A DNA stretch of 64,000 nt from Novosphingobium sp. Rr 2-17 (GTDB taxonomy: Bacteria > Pseudomonadota > Alphaproteobacteria > Sphingomonadales > Sphingomonadaceae), in NCBI RefSeq assembly GCF_000272475.1, contig NZ_AKFJ01000081.1, forward strand, positions 62,001 through 126,000, given 5' to 3'. Below are positions 10,801 through 18,984 of the stretch, in pieces; within the stretch, counting starts at the first letter, position 1; each line of letters begins with the position of its first letter. Position numbers and translations under genes: made by a program. Below the pieces are notes generated by a model, which ran no database searches, had not been told where the DNA came from, and was given only the letters and a program-made list of their open reading frames with translations.

Positions 10801-11478
10801 TCAGGCCATCCGGCTTAACCGCGCCGACCAGGCATAGCCTTTGCGCAGCGATGCGAAGCTTGTAGTCAGCCCGGCATCGTGCGCAATTGCCGAGGCAATG
10901 CGTTTCAGCTCCCCGCGCGGCGTCACGTCGAACTGGGCCAGCCACGCGAAGAGCAGGGTCTTGAACGCTCCCGGCAATTGCTCCTGCTGGCCGAAATCGA
11001 CGATATCGAGCCGTCCGCCCGGCGTCAGTTTTCCCGCGCCCTCGCGCAGCGCGCCCTGCCAGTCGGGGATCATCGATAACGTGTAGCTCTGAAAGATGCG
11101 GTCGAACGCCGCCACCCCGAACAGGGTGGTCGTTTCGAACGCGGTCGCGTCGCCCTGCGCAAGCGTGATGCGCTCGGTGAGGCCGGCCTTGGCGACATTG
11201 GCGCGCGCGGTCTGCAGCATCGCCTCGGAGATATCGATGCCGTAGTACCGTGCGTCGGGCCAGCGCTTCGCTGCCACGATCAGGTTGCGCCCGGTGCCGC
11301 AGCCGATCTCCAGCACGCTCCCGCCCGGCGGCGGCGCGAGATCATGGATCAACGCGTCGCGGCCGAGCAGATAATATTTGCGGGTCAGATCGTAGAAATG
11401 GCGTTGCGTCTTGTAGATCGCGTCCATGTGCCCGGCATGGCCAATGTCGCCCGCCCGATCCATATCTGACCCGATCAT
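10801..11478 (-). CDS. btaB: Betaine-lipid N-methyltransferase BtaB
   Basis: SAM-dependent methyltransferase of about 225 residues expected to methylate diacylglyceryl-homoserine three times to give the betaine lipid DGTS. The class I SAM-binding motif VLEIGCGTGRN lies near residue 68, followed by the acidic YYGIDISEAML strand end and GDATAF. The ATG at 11478 overlaps the btaA stop as TAATG, a strong sign of translational coupling. The assignment depends on the partner gene: on its own the sequence would only be called a class I methyltransferase, but adjacency to a DUF3419 BtaA makes BtaB the best reading. A shorter start at an internal Met is possible. Confidence 0.85.
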   Translation of the reverse strand: MIGSDMDRAGDIGHAGHMDAIYKTQRHFYDLTRKYYLLGRDALIHDLAPPPGGSVLEIGCGTGRNLIVAAKRWPDARYYGIDISEAMLQTARANVAKAGLTERITLAQGDATAFETTTLFGVAAFDRIFQSYTLSMIPDWQGALREGAGKLTPGGRLDIVDFGQQEQLPGAFKTLLFAWLAQFDVTPRGELKRIASAIAHDAGLTTSFASLRKGYAWSARLSRMA

Positions 11479-12704
11479 TACTTCAGCACGTACAAGTGAA
11501 CGCCGCCGTAGATCGAGGAGCGATCGCGCTTGGTGTAATCGAGCGATTCTTCGGTGTGGTAATTCCACCGCGAAAGGATCGCGTCGGGCACCCGGTCCGG
11601 TAGGATCGTCGGCTCGCCGGCGGTGCGGAACAGCACGCGGGCACCTGGCTTGGCGGTGCGGGTGATCTCGCTCCACAATTCGGTGAGCTGCTGGTCGGTC
11701 ATCCAGTCCTGCGCATCGAGCAAGACATAGCGATCGAGGGACCACTCCGGCCGGCTACGCAGATATTCCGTAAAGTTGGTGTGGCGCACCTCGATCTGGC
11801 CGACCCGATCGACGATCTCGTCGTAATGCGCCTTTTGGAGATAGGGCGGCAGCGGCGCATTGGGATCTTGGCTATAGCCCCGGTTGAACGCCTGCCACGC
11901 GAAGTAATTGTCCTTGAGGTCGAAGTCGCAGGCGAGCTTCTCCAGCCGCTCGCGCAGCACCACCGCCATTTTCTCGTCTCCCGCCAGCGCCTCGTATTGC
12001 GCGGGCGGAATGCCGAGACCGAACAGCGACGCCGGCTGGTCGGTCAGCCACTTGACGAAGCCCTTGTCGAACACCGGCGCGAACTCGCGGTCGAAGATCT
12101 CGCGCTGCTCCTCGATCGTCCTGGCCTTGAGCAGCGCCTTGGGGTTCACGCCGTTCATCCGCGCGATCAGATGCGCCGCGCCGATAAAATTGCCGAGCAG
12201 CCCGCGCTTGTACACGCCCTTGGCGAAGCCGCCGATCCGCCGCCGGCCGACCATGTCGCGGCCTTCCCAATAGCGCTTACTCGTCTCGTCGAGGTGCGGA
12301 CGGACATAGGTGCGATAGGCGTGGATGTTGGTGCGGCTGTCGGCCCGCGCGAAGAAGCGATGAAAGGTCTCGTAATCGGGCAAATGCTGCGCCGCGACCA
12401 GCTTGAGCTTGTTGAGCGCAATATGCGCGGTGTTGAGATCAACCGCGGTAATCGCTTTGGGGTTCGCGGTCAGATACGACAGCACGTTGCAGCCGCCCGA
12501 TGCGATCGTCACGACATGGCTATCGGGAGTGATCGCCAGCGCTTCCATATCGACCGCGGGATCTTCCCATATCTGGGCGTAGACGAGCCCGCGAAACGCG
12601 AACGTGAAAGCGCGTTCGAGAATTCCCTGTTTGGAAAGGTGATCATGGCGGTGGACCGCGGCACGCAAGGCGCGGTTCTTGGGGGAATGAGCGGCAATGG
12701 CCAT
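11478..12704 (-). CDS. btaA: S-adenosylmethionine:diacylglycerol 3-amino-3-carboxypropyltransferase BtaA
   Basis: 408-residue DUF3419 protein that transfers the 3-amino-3-carboxypropyl group of SAM to diacylglycerol, the first step to betaine lipid. Diagnostic segments are LVYAQIWEDPAVDMEAL near the start, the nucleotide-site stretch IASGGCNVLSYL, AVDLNTAHIALNKLKL, and the C-terminal RVLFRTAGEPTILP. Two adjacent ATG codons occur; the second (12704) is 6 nt from GGAG and is preferred. A candidate Pho box lies about 67 bp upstream. Betaine lipids replace phospholipids when phosphate is scarce in Rhodobacter and rhizobia, so the operon probably serves membrane remodelling under phosphate limitation. 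Confidence 0.92.
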   Translation of the reverse strand: MAIAAHSPKNRALRAAVHRHDHLSKQGILERAFTFAFRGLVYAQIWEDPAVDMEALAITPDSHVVTIASGGCNVLSYLTANPKAITAVDLNTAHIALNKLKLVAAQHLPDYETFHRFFARADSRTNIHAYRTYVRPHLDETSKRYWEGRDMVGRRRIGGFAKGVYKRGLLGNFIGAAHLIARMNGVNPKALLKARTIEEQREIFDREFAPVFDKGFVKWLTDQPASLFGLGIPPAQYEALAGDEKMAVVLRERLEKLACDFDLKDNYFAWQAFNRGYSQDPNAPLPPYLQKAHYDEIVDRVGQIEVRHTNFTEYLRSRPEWSLDRYVLLDAQDWMTDQQLTELWSEITRTAKPGARVLFRTAGEPTILPDRVPDAILSRWNYHTEESLDYTKRDRSSIYGGVHLYVLK

Positions 12705-13030
12705 CATAGTCTCCTGCAGGCAGGGCGGGTGACGCGCGAATGACACGCGGCGCTCAGCTACGACAAGGCGATGACAGTTCCATGATTCCTCTGCGACAAA
12801 TGGAAGAAGCGGTCGCACAGAGTTTTGTCGGTAGGTTCATCCTGAGGCAACGAAGGGGGGCAGGAAGGCCAGGTGACCGGCGCAAGCAAACAGCTTGAGC
12901 CGCGAGCACAGCTTATCGACCGACTGTCCTGACCGTCAGTCCCGTACAGTTCGCTCCCAGCGCTTGGATGCGTCTCTGTTCTGTATACCGCCCTGTAGAA
13001 TATAGATGCCGCCGCTTTGGAAGGTTTTGT
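12705..13030. other. Divergent intergenic region btaA / aminotransferase
   Basis: No gene is supported in these 326 bases. They hold the btaA leader with its Shine-Dalgarno sequence, the Pho-box candidate (12771-12788), and near the plus-strand gene a GTCAGT-CCC-GTACAGTTCG motif (12935-12953) that recurs in front of the mocR-type gene at 15595-15607. Confidence 0.6.
12771..12788 (-). promoter_or_regulatory. Candidate Pho box upstream of btaAB
   Basis: Read on the minus strand the site is GAATCAT-GGAA-CTGTCAT: two 7-bp direct-repeat half-sites 11 bp apart, the layout of the PhoB operator in alphaproteobacteria. The downstream half is a perfect CTGTCAT, the other keeps only the TCAT end. It is about 67 bp before the btaA start, a suitable place for an activator. 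Confidence 0.5.
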
Positions 13031-14173
13031 ATGCTTACGTCCGATAGTCTCGTCGCTCCTGCCCGCCTCCCTCGTGAGATATATCTGGCCAATGCCTCCC
13101 ATGGCCTCCCGTCGGCGCCCGTGTTCAAGGCCTTGCAGGACTATTTGGTAGAGGAGGCCGAATGGGGCGGCGCTCATGCGGTGGAGCGCCATGAAGAGCA
13201 GTTTGCGGCGGGCTATGCCGCCGCCGCCAGGCTGATCGGCGCCGATACGGACGAAGTGGCTTTCCTTGAAAGCGGCAATCGCGCGCTGCAAGCGCTGATC
13301 CTGTCGCTGCGCTTGCGGCCTGGCGACCATGTGCTGGTCGATCGCACTTGCTGGGGCGGCACGCTCGACATGCTGGCCGATCTGCCGGGCGTAGTGGTCG
13401 ACGTCATGTCCACCGATGCCCATGGCCGGGCCGATGTGGCAGCGACGCGTGCGACGGTCCATCCCGCTACGCGTTGCATCTTGCTTACCTGGTGTCCGGC
13501 GACCAGCGGGATCGTCAACCCGGCCGAAGAGGTCGGAGTGTTGGCGCGAGAGATTGGCGCCTTCTATCTGATTGATGCCTGCCAGCTGCTGGGCCAGCGC
13601 CCTGTCGATGTGAAAAGGCTGGGCTGCCATGGTTTGGCGGCAAGCGGTCGCAAATGGCTGCGTGGTCCGCGCGGAACTTCGCTGCTCTACGCCTCTCGCG
13701 AGTTTTTATCCGCGCGCCCCGCCTTCATGGCCGACCAGTTGGGTCGCCTGCGCAAGGATGCGCGTAGCCATGAACAAGGCGAGGCGAGCTACGCAGGGCG
13801 GCTGGCGCTGGGCGTGGCGATCCAAGGCGCACTGACCCTAGGATTGGATGCGATTGCCGCGCAACTGAGCGAGGTTTCCGGTCAATTGCGCGAAGGACTG
13901 CGGGCCTTGTCCTGCGTGAACGTGGTAGAAAGCGGCGAGGATCTCTCAGCCATCGTCGCTTTTAGCATCGAGGGCTTATCACCCGAATACGTTCTGGCGG
14001 AGCTGGCGCGGCAAGGTATCCGCATCGGCACCCTGAGTGCCACCTATGCCCCGCTCGACATGGCAGCACGCGGCCTCGACGTAGTGCTTCGCGCCGCGCC
14101 GCAGGTCTACACCAGCGAGCGCGACATCGCCGCATTATTGCAGGCGATAGCGCGTCTTGCCGCCATGGCGTAA
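13031..14173 (+). CDS. PLP-dependent aminotransferase, class V
   Basis: 380-residue fold-type I enzyme. The pyridoxal phosphate Schiff-base lysine is Lys208 in ASGRKWLRGPRG, and the PLP-aspartate region is FYLIDACQLLGQ. The N-terminal ANASHGLPSAPVF and the KWLRGPRG block resemble isopenicillin-N epimerase-like and cysteine desulfurase-like members, which act on amino acids by transamination, lyase or racemase chemistry. A GGAAGG site 7 nt upstream fixes the start. It faces a MocR-type regulator and shares a promoter motif with it, so its expression is probably controlled by PLP or an amino acid bound by that regulator. The exact substrate is not predictable. Confidence 0.8.
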   Translation: MLTSDSLVAPARLPREIYLANASHGLPSAPVFKALQDYLVEEAEWGGAHAVERHEEQFAAGYAAAARLIGADTDEVAFLESGNRALQALILSLRLRPGDHVLVDRTCWGGTLDMLADLPGVVVDVMSTDAHGRADVAATRATVHPATRCILLTWCPATSGIVNPAEEVGVLAREIGAFYLIDACQLLGQRPVDVKRLGCHGLAASGRKWLRGPRGTSLLYASREFLSARPAFMADQLGRLRKDARSHEQGEASYAGRLALGVAIQGALTLGLDAIAAQLSEVSGQLREGLRALSCVNVVESGEDLSAIVAFSIEGLSPEYVLAELARQGIRIGTLSATYAPLDMAARGLDVVLRAAPQVYTSERDIAALLQAIARLAAMA

Positions 14174-14180
14174 GTCGACG

Positions 14181-15590
14181 TCAGGCTGCGCACAGCCGGG
14201 CCAGCGTGGCGTCAATGCGCGGATCGGACATCATCGCCACGTTGAAGCGCAAGAAGCCCGATGCCGTCTGCGCGCTACTGAAGACATTGCCTGGGGCCAG
14301 CACGATGTCCTCCTCCAACGCCTGCCGCGCCAGCACCGTCGCTTCTACTCCTTCGGGCAGTTGGCACCACAGGAACATGCCTGCCACGGGCTCAATCCAC
14401 GGCGTCAGGCCGATCGCCTTCAGGCGGCGAATGGCCTGCCCGCGCGCATCGGCCAAGCGGATGCGGATATGCTCCATATGGCGGCGATAGCTGCCGTCGG
14501 TCAGGATTTGATGCACCAGTTCGGCGCAAAGCGTATTTTCCGGCATGCCGGTGGCCATGCGCAAGTCGGCCAGCCCGGCAATCCAGTCGGATCGCGCCGC
14601 GATATGGCCGCAGCGCAGGCTACCCGACAATGCCTTGGAAAAGCTGCCGACGCGTATCACGCGATCCAATCCGTCGAAACTGGCATAACGGGGGGCGTGC
14701 CCGGTTTCGAAATCGGCGAAGATATCGTCTTCCACGATTACCATGTTGCCGGCCTCGGCGATCTTCAACACGCGCCGCGCTACGTGCGCCGAAAGGGTGG
14801 CTCCGGTCGGATTGTGCACCCCCGAATTGGTGATGTACAAACGCGGCGCGTGGGTTGCCACCGCTTGTGCGAAGGCTTCCACATCAGGGCCTTGCGGCGT
14901 GAAGGGCACCCCGATCACCTTTGCGCGATGAGCACGCAACAAGGCATGGAAGTTGAAATACGTCGGATCGTCCACCAGCACTGCATCGCCGGGTTCGATC
15001 AGATAGCGACAGACCAGGTCGATCGCCTGCGTTCCTGACGCCGTCAGCAAGATCTGGTCGGGCGAAACCTCGATCGTCTGCTCCAACAGGCGCCGCGCGA
15101 TTACTTGGCGCAGCGATGCCAGCCCCAACGGCGAGCCATGGCCCAGCAGCGTCTCGGCATCGCCATGGCGCGCCAGATGTCGCAGTCCCTTGCGCAGCAG
15201 ATCTTGCGGCAGCCAGCTTTCGGGTAGCCAGCCGCCACCGAGCTTGAGCGCGTCCGGCCGTCCGCTCAAGGACTGGCGCAGCGCCCATATCGGATCGGCT
15301 TCCCTTTCGCGATTGGGCTCGATATCGGCAATGGCGAAGGGGGTCAGCAGAGGCGCCACATAAAAGCCGGACCCCGGCCTGGCTTGGATCGTCCCTTCGG
15401 CGACGAGACGCTCATAGGCCTCTACCACCGTTGATTTGGAGAAGCCGGAACTTTCGGCCATGGCGCGCACCGAAGGCAAACGCGCGCCCTCAGTTAGCGC
15501 GCGCCGCTCGATCCGGCTCTGGATCAACCCCATCACGTGCTCGACCTTGGTGCCATAGGACACAAGCTGTTGGTCCAAGTGTACCCTCAT
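14181..15590 (-). CDS. MocR/PdxR-type regulator (GntR HTH fused to aminotransferase domain)
   Basis: 469 residues. Residues about 10-75 form a GntR-type winged helix (LPSVRAMAESSGFSKSTVVEAYERL), then a fold-type I aminotransferase domain with Lys319 (GSFSKALSGSLR) that would bind PLP. Such proteins sense a PLP adduct of an amino compound rather than catalyse. The gene is convergent with the class V aminotransferase (7-bp gap) and divergent from a small exported protein. A GTCAGTACAGTTC motif just upstream of its start recurs before the aminotransferase, suggesting these two promoters are its targets. Confidence 0.87.
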   Translation of the reverse strand: MRVHLDQQLVSYGTKVEHVMGLIQSRIERRALTEGARLPSVRAMAESSGFSKSTVVEAYERLVAEGTIQARPGSGFYVAPLLTPFAIADIEPNREREADPIWALRQSLSGRPDALKLGGGWLPESWLPQDLLRKGLRHLARHGDAETLLGHGSPLGLASLRQVIARRLLEQTIEVSPDQILLTASGTQAIDLVCRYLIEPGDAVLVDDPTYFNFHALLRAHRAKVIGVPFTPQGPDVEAFAQAVATHAPRLYITNSGVHNPTGATLSAHVARRVLKIAEAGNMVIVEDDIFADFETGHAPRYASFDGLDRVIRVGSFSKALSGSLRCGHIAARSDWIAGLADLRMATGMPENTLCAELVHQILTDGSYRRHMEHIRIRLADARGQAIRRLKAIGLTPWIEPVAGMFLWCQLPEGVEATVLARQALEEDIVLAPGNVFSSAQTASGFLRFNVAMMSDPRIDATLARLCAA

Positions 15591-15594
15591 TCAT

Positions 15595-15622
15595 GTCAGT
15601 ACAGTTCTTCGCAATCGTACTG
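15595..15622. promoter_or_regulatory. Candidate MocR-type operator
   Basis: The stretch GTCAGTACAGTTC (15595-15607) followed by CGTAC-TGC (15617-15624) lies in the divergent region of the regulator. The core GTACAGTTCG-like sequence is repeated at 12944-12953 upstream of the neighbouring aminotransferase. Two sites close together with direct-repeat character fit MocR binding. Confidence 0.4.
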
Positions 15623-15690
15623 CATTGTCCGTGGCGTGACCACCCCGCCCGACACATAGACCAGCTCCTTTTTATGGGAGGATATTGCTT

Positions 15691-16050
15691 ATGAAGTGTC
15701 TCGTTTTTTCCGCTCGCCAAAGGCACTCTGCGGCGGCTGTCGTTTTGACCCTGGCGGTGCTCGCTTTTTCGTCCGGGCCGGCATCTGCCCAGTCCAATCC
15801 CTTCGATGCTCCAGCAACAGTTCGTGTCGTGTTACCTGCCGACCCTGCGCGCAACGACGTCGTAGCCAAGCGTAGCATCGCCATGCTTGATAAGGCGGCG
15901 CTGACCGCTTGCGGCGGATCGGATTACAGCTTCGCACAAGTTAAAGTTGCTGTGAGAAAATCGGCGTGCTGGCATCAGGCCATGGCCGGAGCCATCGAGC
16001 AGGTCGGTGATGACAGGCTAAGCACTTGGTGGGCTGCACATCACTCCTGA
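15691..16050 (+). CDS. Small exported protein, UrcA-like
   Basis: About 119 residues with a signal peptide (hydrophobic stretch AAAVVLTLAVLAFSS, cleavage near ASAQ) and a short mature domain with two cysteines (LTACGGS and KSACW). The general layout, an early beta strand VRVVL, a helical middle and a late Cys-containing helix, resembles the UrcA family of periplasmic proteins common in sphingomonads and Caulobacter, but similarity is weak by eye. The start is the ATG at 15691 because GGGAGGAT lies just upstream. It is divergent from the MocR-type gene, so may be co-regulated. Function unknown. Confidence 0.5.
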   Translation: MKCLVFSARQRHSAAAVVLTLAVLAFSSGPASAQSNPFDAPATVRVVLPADPARNDVVAKRSIAMLDKAALTACGGSDYSFAQVKVAVRKSACWHQAMAGAIEQVGDDRLSTWWAAHHS

Positions 16051-16278
16051 GCGAACATGCTCATCCCCAGTGCAGACCGGTTGCGATGCCATGCCCACCA
16101 TGACGTCGCAGCCGGTCCTACGCGGGCGGCGATGACACTGCATTGTGTATAAGGCTATAGATACGGGCGGCGTATCCAAAGGTTTGGCTCGGCAGGGCGT
16201 AGAAGTTCGTATCAAATACGGTTAGCGGGCCACTGGGGGGTGAGGTGCCGATGTATTTTCCCTCGCAGAGCAAATGGC

Positions 16279-18369
16279 ATGTGCCAATTCCGCAACCTTT
16301 CAAACCTGTTCTGGTGGGTAAGGCGGTTAAGGATCGATGATATAACGACCGTATTGCATCCCGCTGGCGTGTTGCTGGCCTTGTCAGCTTGGACGGCTCC
16401 TGCGATTGCGCAGGACGTGGACCAGCCCACATCGGTCATAGTGGTTACGGGCCAAGGTCTGGGCGAGGATGCTGCGACGCCGGCTTACGATGTCCACACA
16501 ATCCAGCGCGATGACCTGACGGCAAGTGCCTCAGGCCGTATCGAAGATGTGCTGTCGTCCGTCGCCGGCTTCCAACAGTACCGGCGCTCCGACAGTCGCA
16601 GTTCCAACCCATCGAACCAAGGCGTCACTCTTCGCGCACTGGGCGGCAATGCATCGAGCCGCGCGGTGGTGTTGCTGGATGGGGTGCCGGTGACGAACCC
16701 GTTCTTTGGTTATGTACCCTTTTCGGCGCTGGTGCCTGACCGGCTGCGGGCGGTGCGGGTAACGCGTGGCGGCGGAATGGGAGCATTCGGGCAGGGTGCG
16801 GTTTCGGGTACGATCGAGTTGGAAAGTGCGGGACCAGACGAGATCGGCAAAGGGCAGATACTGACTCTCGTCGACAATCGGGGGGAGACGCAGAGCTCGT
16901 TCGTCGTCGCACCGCGATTGGGTGACGGCTTCGTTGTCGCGGGCTTTCAACAGGACCGCGGCCAAGGCTTCTGGACGACGCCGGAGGATCAGCGCGTCCC
17001 GGCGTCGGCGCGAGCCCGGTACGACAGTTGGTCCGCTTTCGTTCGTGCTGTGGCTCCGCTCACCAGTACGGTAGAGGTGCAGGCCAGCGGCCTTGCCTAC
17101 GACGATAGCCGGACGCTGCGCTTTAAGGGCGCGGATTCCCGCTCTTCGGGCCAGCAGGCGAGTTTGCGGCTGGTGGGACGCGGGGACTGGAAGTTCGATG
17201 CGATTGCGTATGTTCAGGCGCAGGACTTTTCGAACGTCGTCATCAGCTCCACCACCTACAAGGAAACGCTGAACCAAAAAAAGACGCCGACGATTTCCGG
17301 CGGCGGAAAGCTCGAATTGCGTCCCCCGGTGGGGGCGGACCACGTCCTGCGGCTGGGGGCGGACCTTCGATTGATCCAGGGCCATCTATTGGAGGAGCCT
17401 TACAGTAACGGTGTTCCCACCGCGTTCCGCCGTGGCGGTGGCAAGCAATCCGACATCGGCCTCTACGCGCAGGAAGATTGGACGCGTGGTAGGTGGGTGT
17501 TCACCGCCGGCGCCCGCCTAGATCGTTGGACTATCCGGGACGGGTTTTATCGCTCGACCAGCACCAGCGGTATCGTAAGCCAGAACGATAGCTACGCCGA
17601 CCGTGATGGTTGGAGCGTCAACGGGCGCGGCGGGGCGGTGTGGAATGCGACGTCCCTCGTTTCCGTGCGGGTAGCCGGCTATACCGGGTTGCGCGTGCCT
17701 ACGCTCAACGAACTCTACCGTCCTTATGTCGTCTTTCCGACGACCACCCAGGCCAACGCCGCACTCAAACCCGAGCGTTTGCGTGGCTATGAAGGTGGGG
17801 TGGACCTGCATCCAGCAGGCTGGCTGGACTTGACCTTTACCGCCTTCGACAACCGCTTGCTGGACGCGATCGCCAATGTCACCATCGGCACCAACCTGCA
17901 ACAGCGCCAGAACGTGCAGGCCATCCACACCCGCGGGATTGAGGCTGGCGGCGAAGCACGCGCAGGACGGCTCGTGCTGTCCGGCTCGCTCGCTTTCACC
18001 GACGCCAAGGTCGAGGCGCAAGGCAGTCAGTCGCGGCTGAACGGCTTGCGTCCGGCCCAGGTTCCCCGCTTTGCCGCGTCAGGGACAGTGGCTTGGGCCC
18101 CGCGTGACCGCTGGCGGTTGGCGGCGACGCTGCAGCACACCGGTATGCAATACGACGACGATCTGAACACGAGCAAGCTGCCTGCCGCCACCACGCTCGA
18201 TCTGGTTGCGCAAGTACCGATCGCCAGTCCGGCCAAGTTTCCGGCAACCCTGGTCCTGCGAGCGGAGAACGTGACCGACGTCCAGGTCGAGACCCGCAAT
18301 CAATCCGGATCGATCGACATCACCACGCCGCGCACGCTGTGGGCAGGCCTGCGAATAAGCGTGCGCTGA
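16279..18369 (+). CDS. TonB-dependent outer-membrane receptor
   Basis: About 696 residues. A signal peptide ends at AIAQ (near residue 45). A TonB box-like segment follows (SVIVVTG), then the plug domain (GRIEDVLSSVAGF, GVTLRALGGNASSRAVVLLDGVPV, VRVTRGGGMGAFGQGAVSGTIEL) and a 22-strand barrel ending LWAGLRISVR. The plug pattern resembles BtuB-like and iron-siderophore receptors, but substrate is unknown. The start is uncertain: the ATG at 16279 is weakly supported, and a TTG at 16354 would give a shorter signal peptide. It does not end in the usual aromatic residue, though the barrel is otherwise complete. Confidence 0.85.
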   Translation: MCQFRNLSNLFWWVRRLRIDDITTVLHPAGVLLALSAWTAPAIAQDVDQPTSVIVVTGQGLGEDAATPAYDVHTIQRDDLTASASGRIEDVLSSVAGFQQYRRSDSRSSNPSNQGVTLRALGGNASSRAVVLLDGVPVTNPFFGYVPFSALVPDRLRAVRVTRGGGMGAFGQGAVSGTIELESAGPDEIGKGQILTLVDNRGETQSSFVVAPRLGDGFVVAGFQQDRGQGFWTTPEDQRVPASARARYDSWSAFVRAVAPLTSTVEVQASGLAYDDSRTLRFKGADSRSSGQQASLRLVGRGDWKFDAIAYVQAQDFSNVVISSTTYKETLNQKKTPTISGGGKLELRPPVGADHVLRLGADLRLIQGHLLEEPYSNGVPTAFRRGGGKQSDIGLYAQEDWTRGRWVFTAGARLDRWTIRDGFYRSTSTSGIVSQNDSYADRDGWSVNGRGGAVWNATSLVSVRVAGYTGLRVPTLNELYRPYVVFPTTTQANAALKPERLRGYEGGVDLHPAGWLDLTFTAFDNRLLDAIANVTIGTNLQQRQNVQAIHTRGIEAGGEARAGRLVLSGSLAFTDAKVEAQGSQSRLNGLRPAQVPRFAASGTVAWAPRDRWRLAATLQHTGMQYDDDLNTSKLPAATTLDLVAQVPIASPAKFPATLVLRAENVTDVQVETRNQSGSIDITTPRTLWAGLRISVR

Positions 18370-18418
18370 TCTGGAAGCGAGAATTGGCGACCCCCGCCCG
18401 TATCGTCGGCTGGGTTAT

Positions 18419-18901
18419 TCACGTCAGTCGGTTAGCTCGCGACGGATCGAAGCGCACGATTTCCCGCAAGCTGACAAGTGTTTCGAACATGCGAACATCT
18501 TCGCTTGCGGCCAGGACTTCGTCGGAGAACTGCTGATATTCTTCGATCGATGCAACCGCGACGATCAGCAAAAAGTCCGTCTTACCCGTGACGTTCCAAG
18601 CACCGATGACTTCGCTTCGCTGCTGAATCCTATTCGTAAAGGCATGTTCGGCGCGCAGATTGCTTTGATGCAGTTCGACGAGGACATGGATCGTGATCGA
18701 AGGCTTCAATCGCGCGGGATCGATCAGGGCAACGTCGGCAATGATGACACCGATGGAGCGCAATCGACGCAAACGGCGCAGCACCGCGCTTTCGGAAAGG
18801 CCAACTCTATCGGCGATCGTTCGCGCCGGCTCAAGGTTGTTGCGCCGGACGCTATCGATGATCCGATAATCGAAACTGTCCAGGTCGGCGTTTTCCGTCA
18901 T
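18419..18901 (-). CDS. Lrp/AsnC-family transcriptional regulator
   Basis: About 160 residues. An N-terminal helix-turn-helix (LEPARTIADRVGLSESAVLRRLRRLRS) is followed by the RAM/ligand domain (about 75-150) ending EVLAASEDVRMFETLVSLREI. These proteins bind amino acids and control their uptake, export or catabolism. The gene is divergent from a RhtA-like exporter at 18985, an arrangement typical of an exporter switched on by its substrate. A GTG start 30 nt upstream (18931) is an alternative with a slightly better ribosome site. That longer form would overlap the TATAAT sequence between the two genes. Confidence 0.85.
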   Translation of the reverse strand: MTENADLDSFDYRIIDSVRRNNLEPARTIADRVGLSESAVLRRLRRLRSIGVIIADVALIDPARLKPSITIHVLVELHQSNLRAEHAFTNRIQQRSEVIGAWNVTGKTDFLLIVAVASIEEYQQFSDEVLAASEDVRMFETLVSLREIVRFDPSRANRLT

Positions 18902-18910
18902 ATCGATGGC

Positions 18911-18916
18911 TATAAT
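18911..18916 (+). promoter_or_regulatory. Possible -10 element for the RhtA-like gene
   Basis: A perfect TATAAT occurs 68 bp before the exporter start in the gap with the divergent lrp-type gene. No convincing -35 was seen (TTTTCC at 18891). The element would be a natural place for Lrp-type control. Confidence 0.3.
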
Positions 18917-18984
18917 AACGTATTGCGCCACTCGATGCCAGACTTAGGCGGCTATCGTCGCGGGCAGGGCGCTATATCCGCGCC

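Noticed and set aside
14157..15038. 293-codon plus-strand frame opposite the MocR-type gene
   Set aside because: Antisense shadow of a real gene with intact HTH and PLP motifs.
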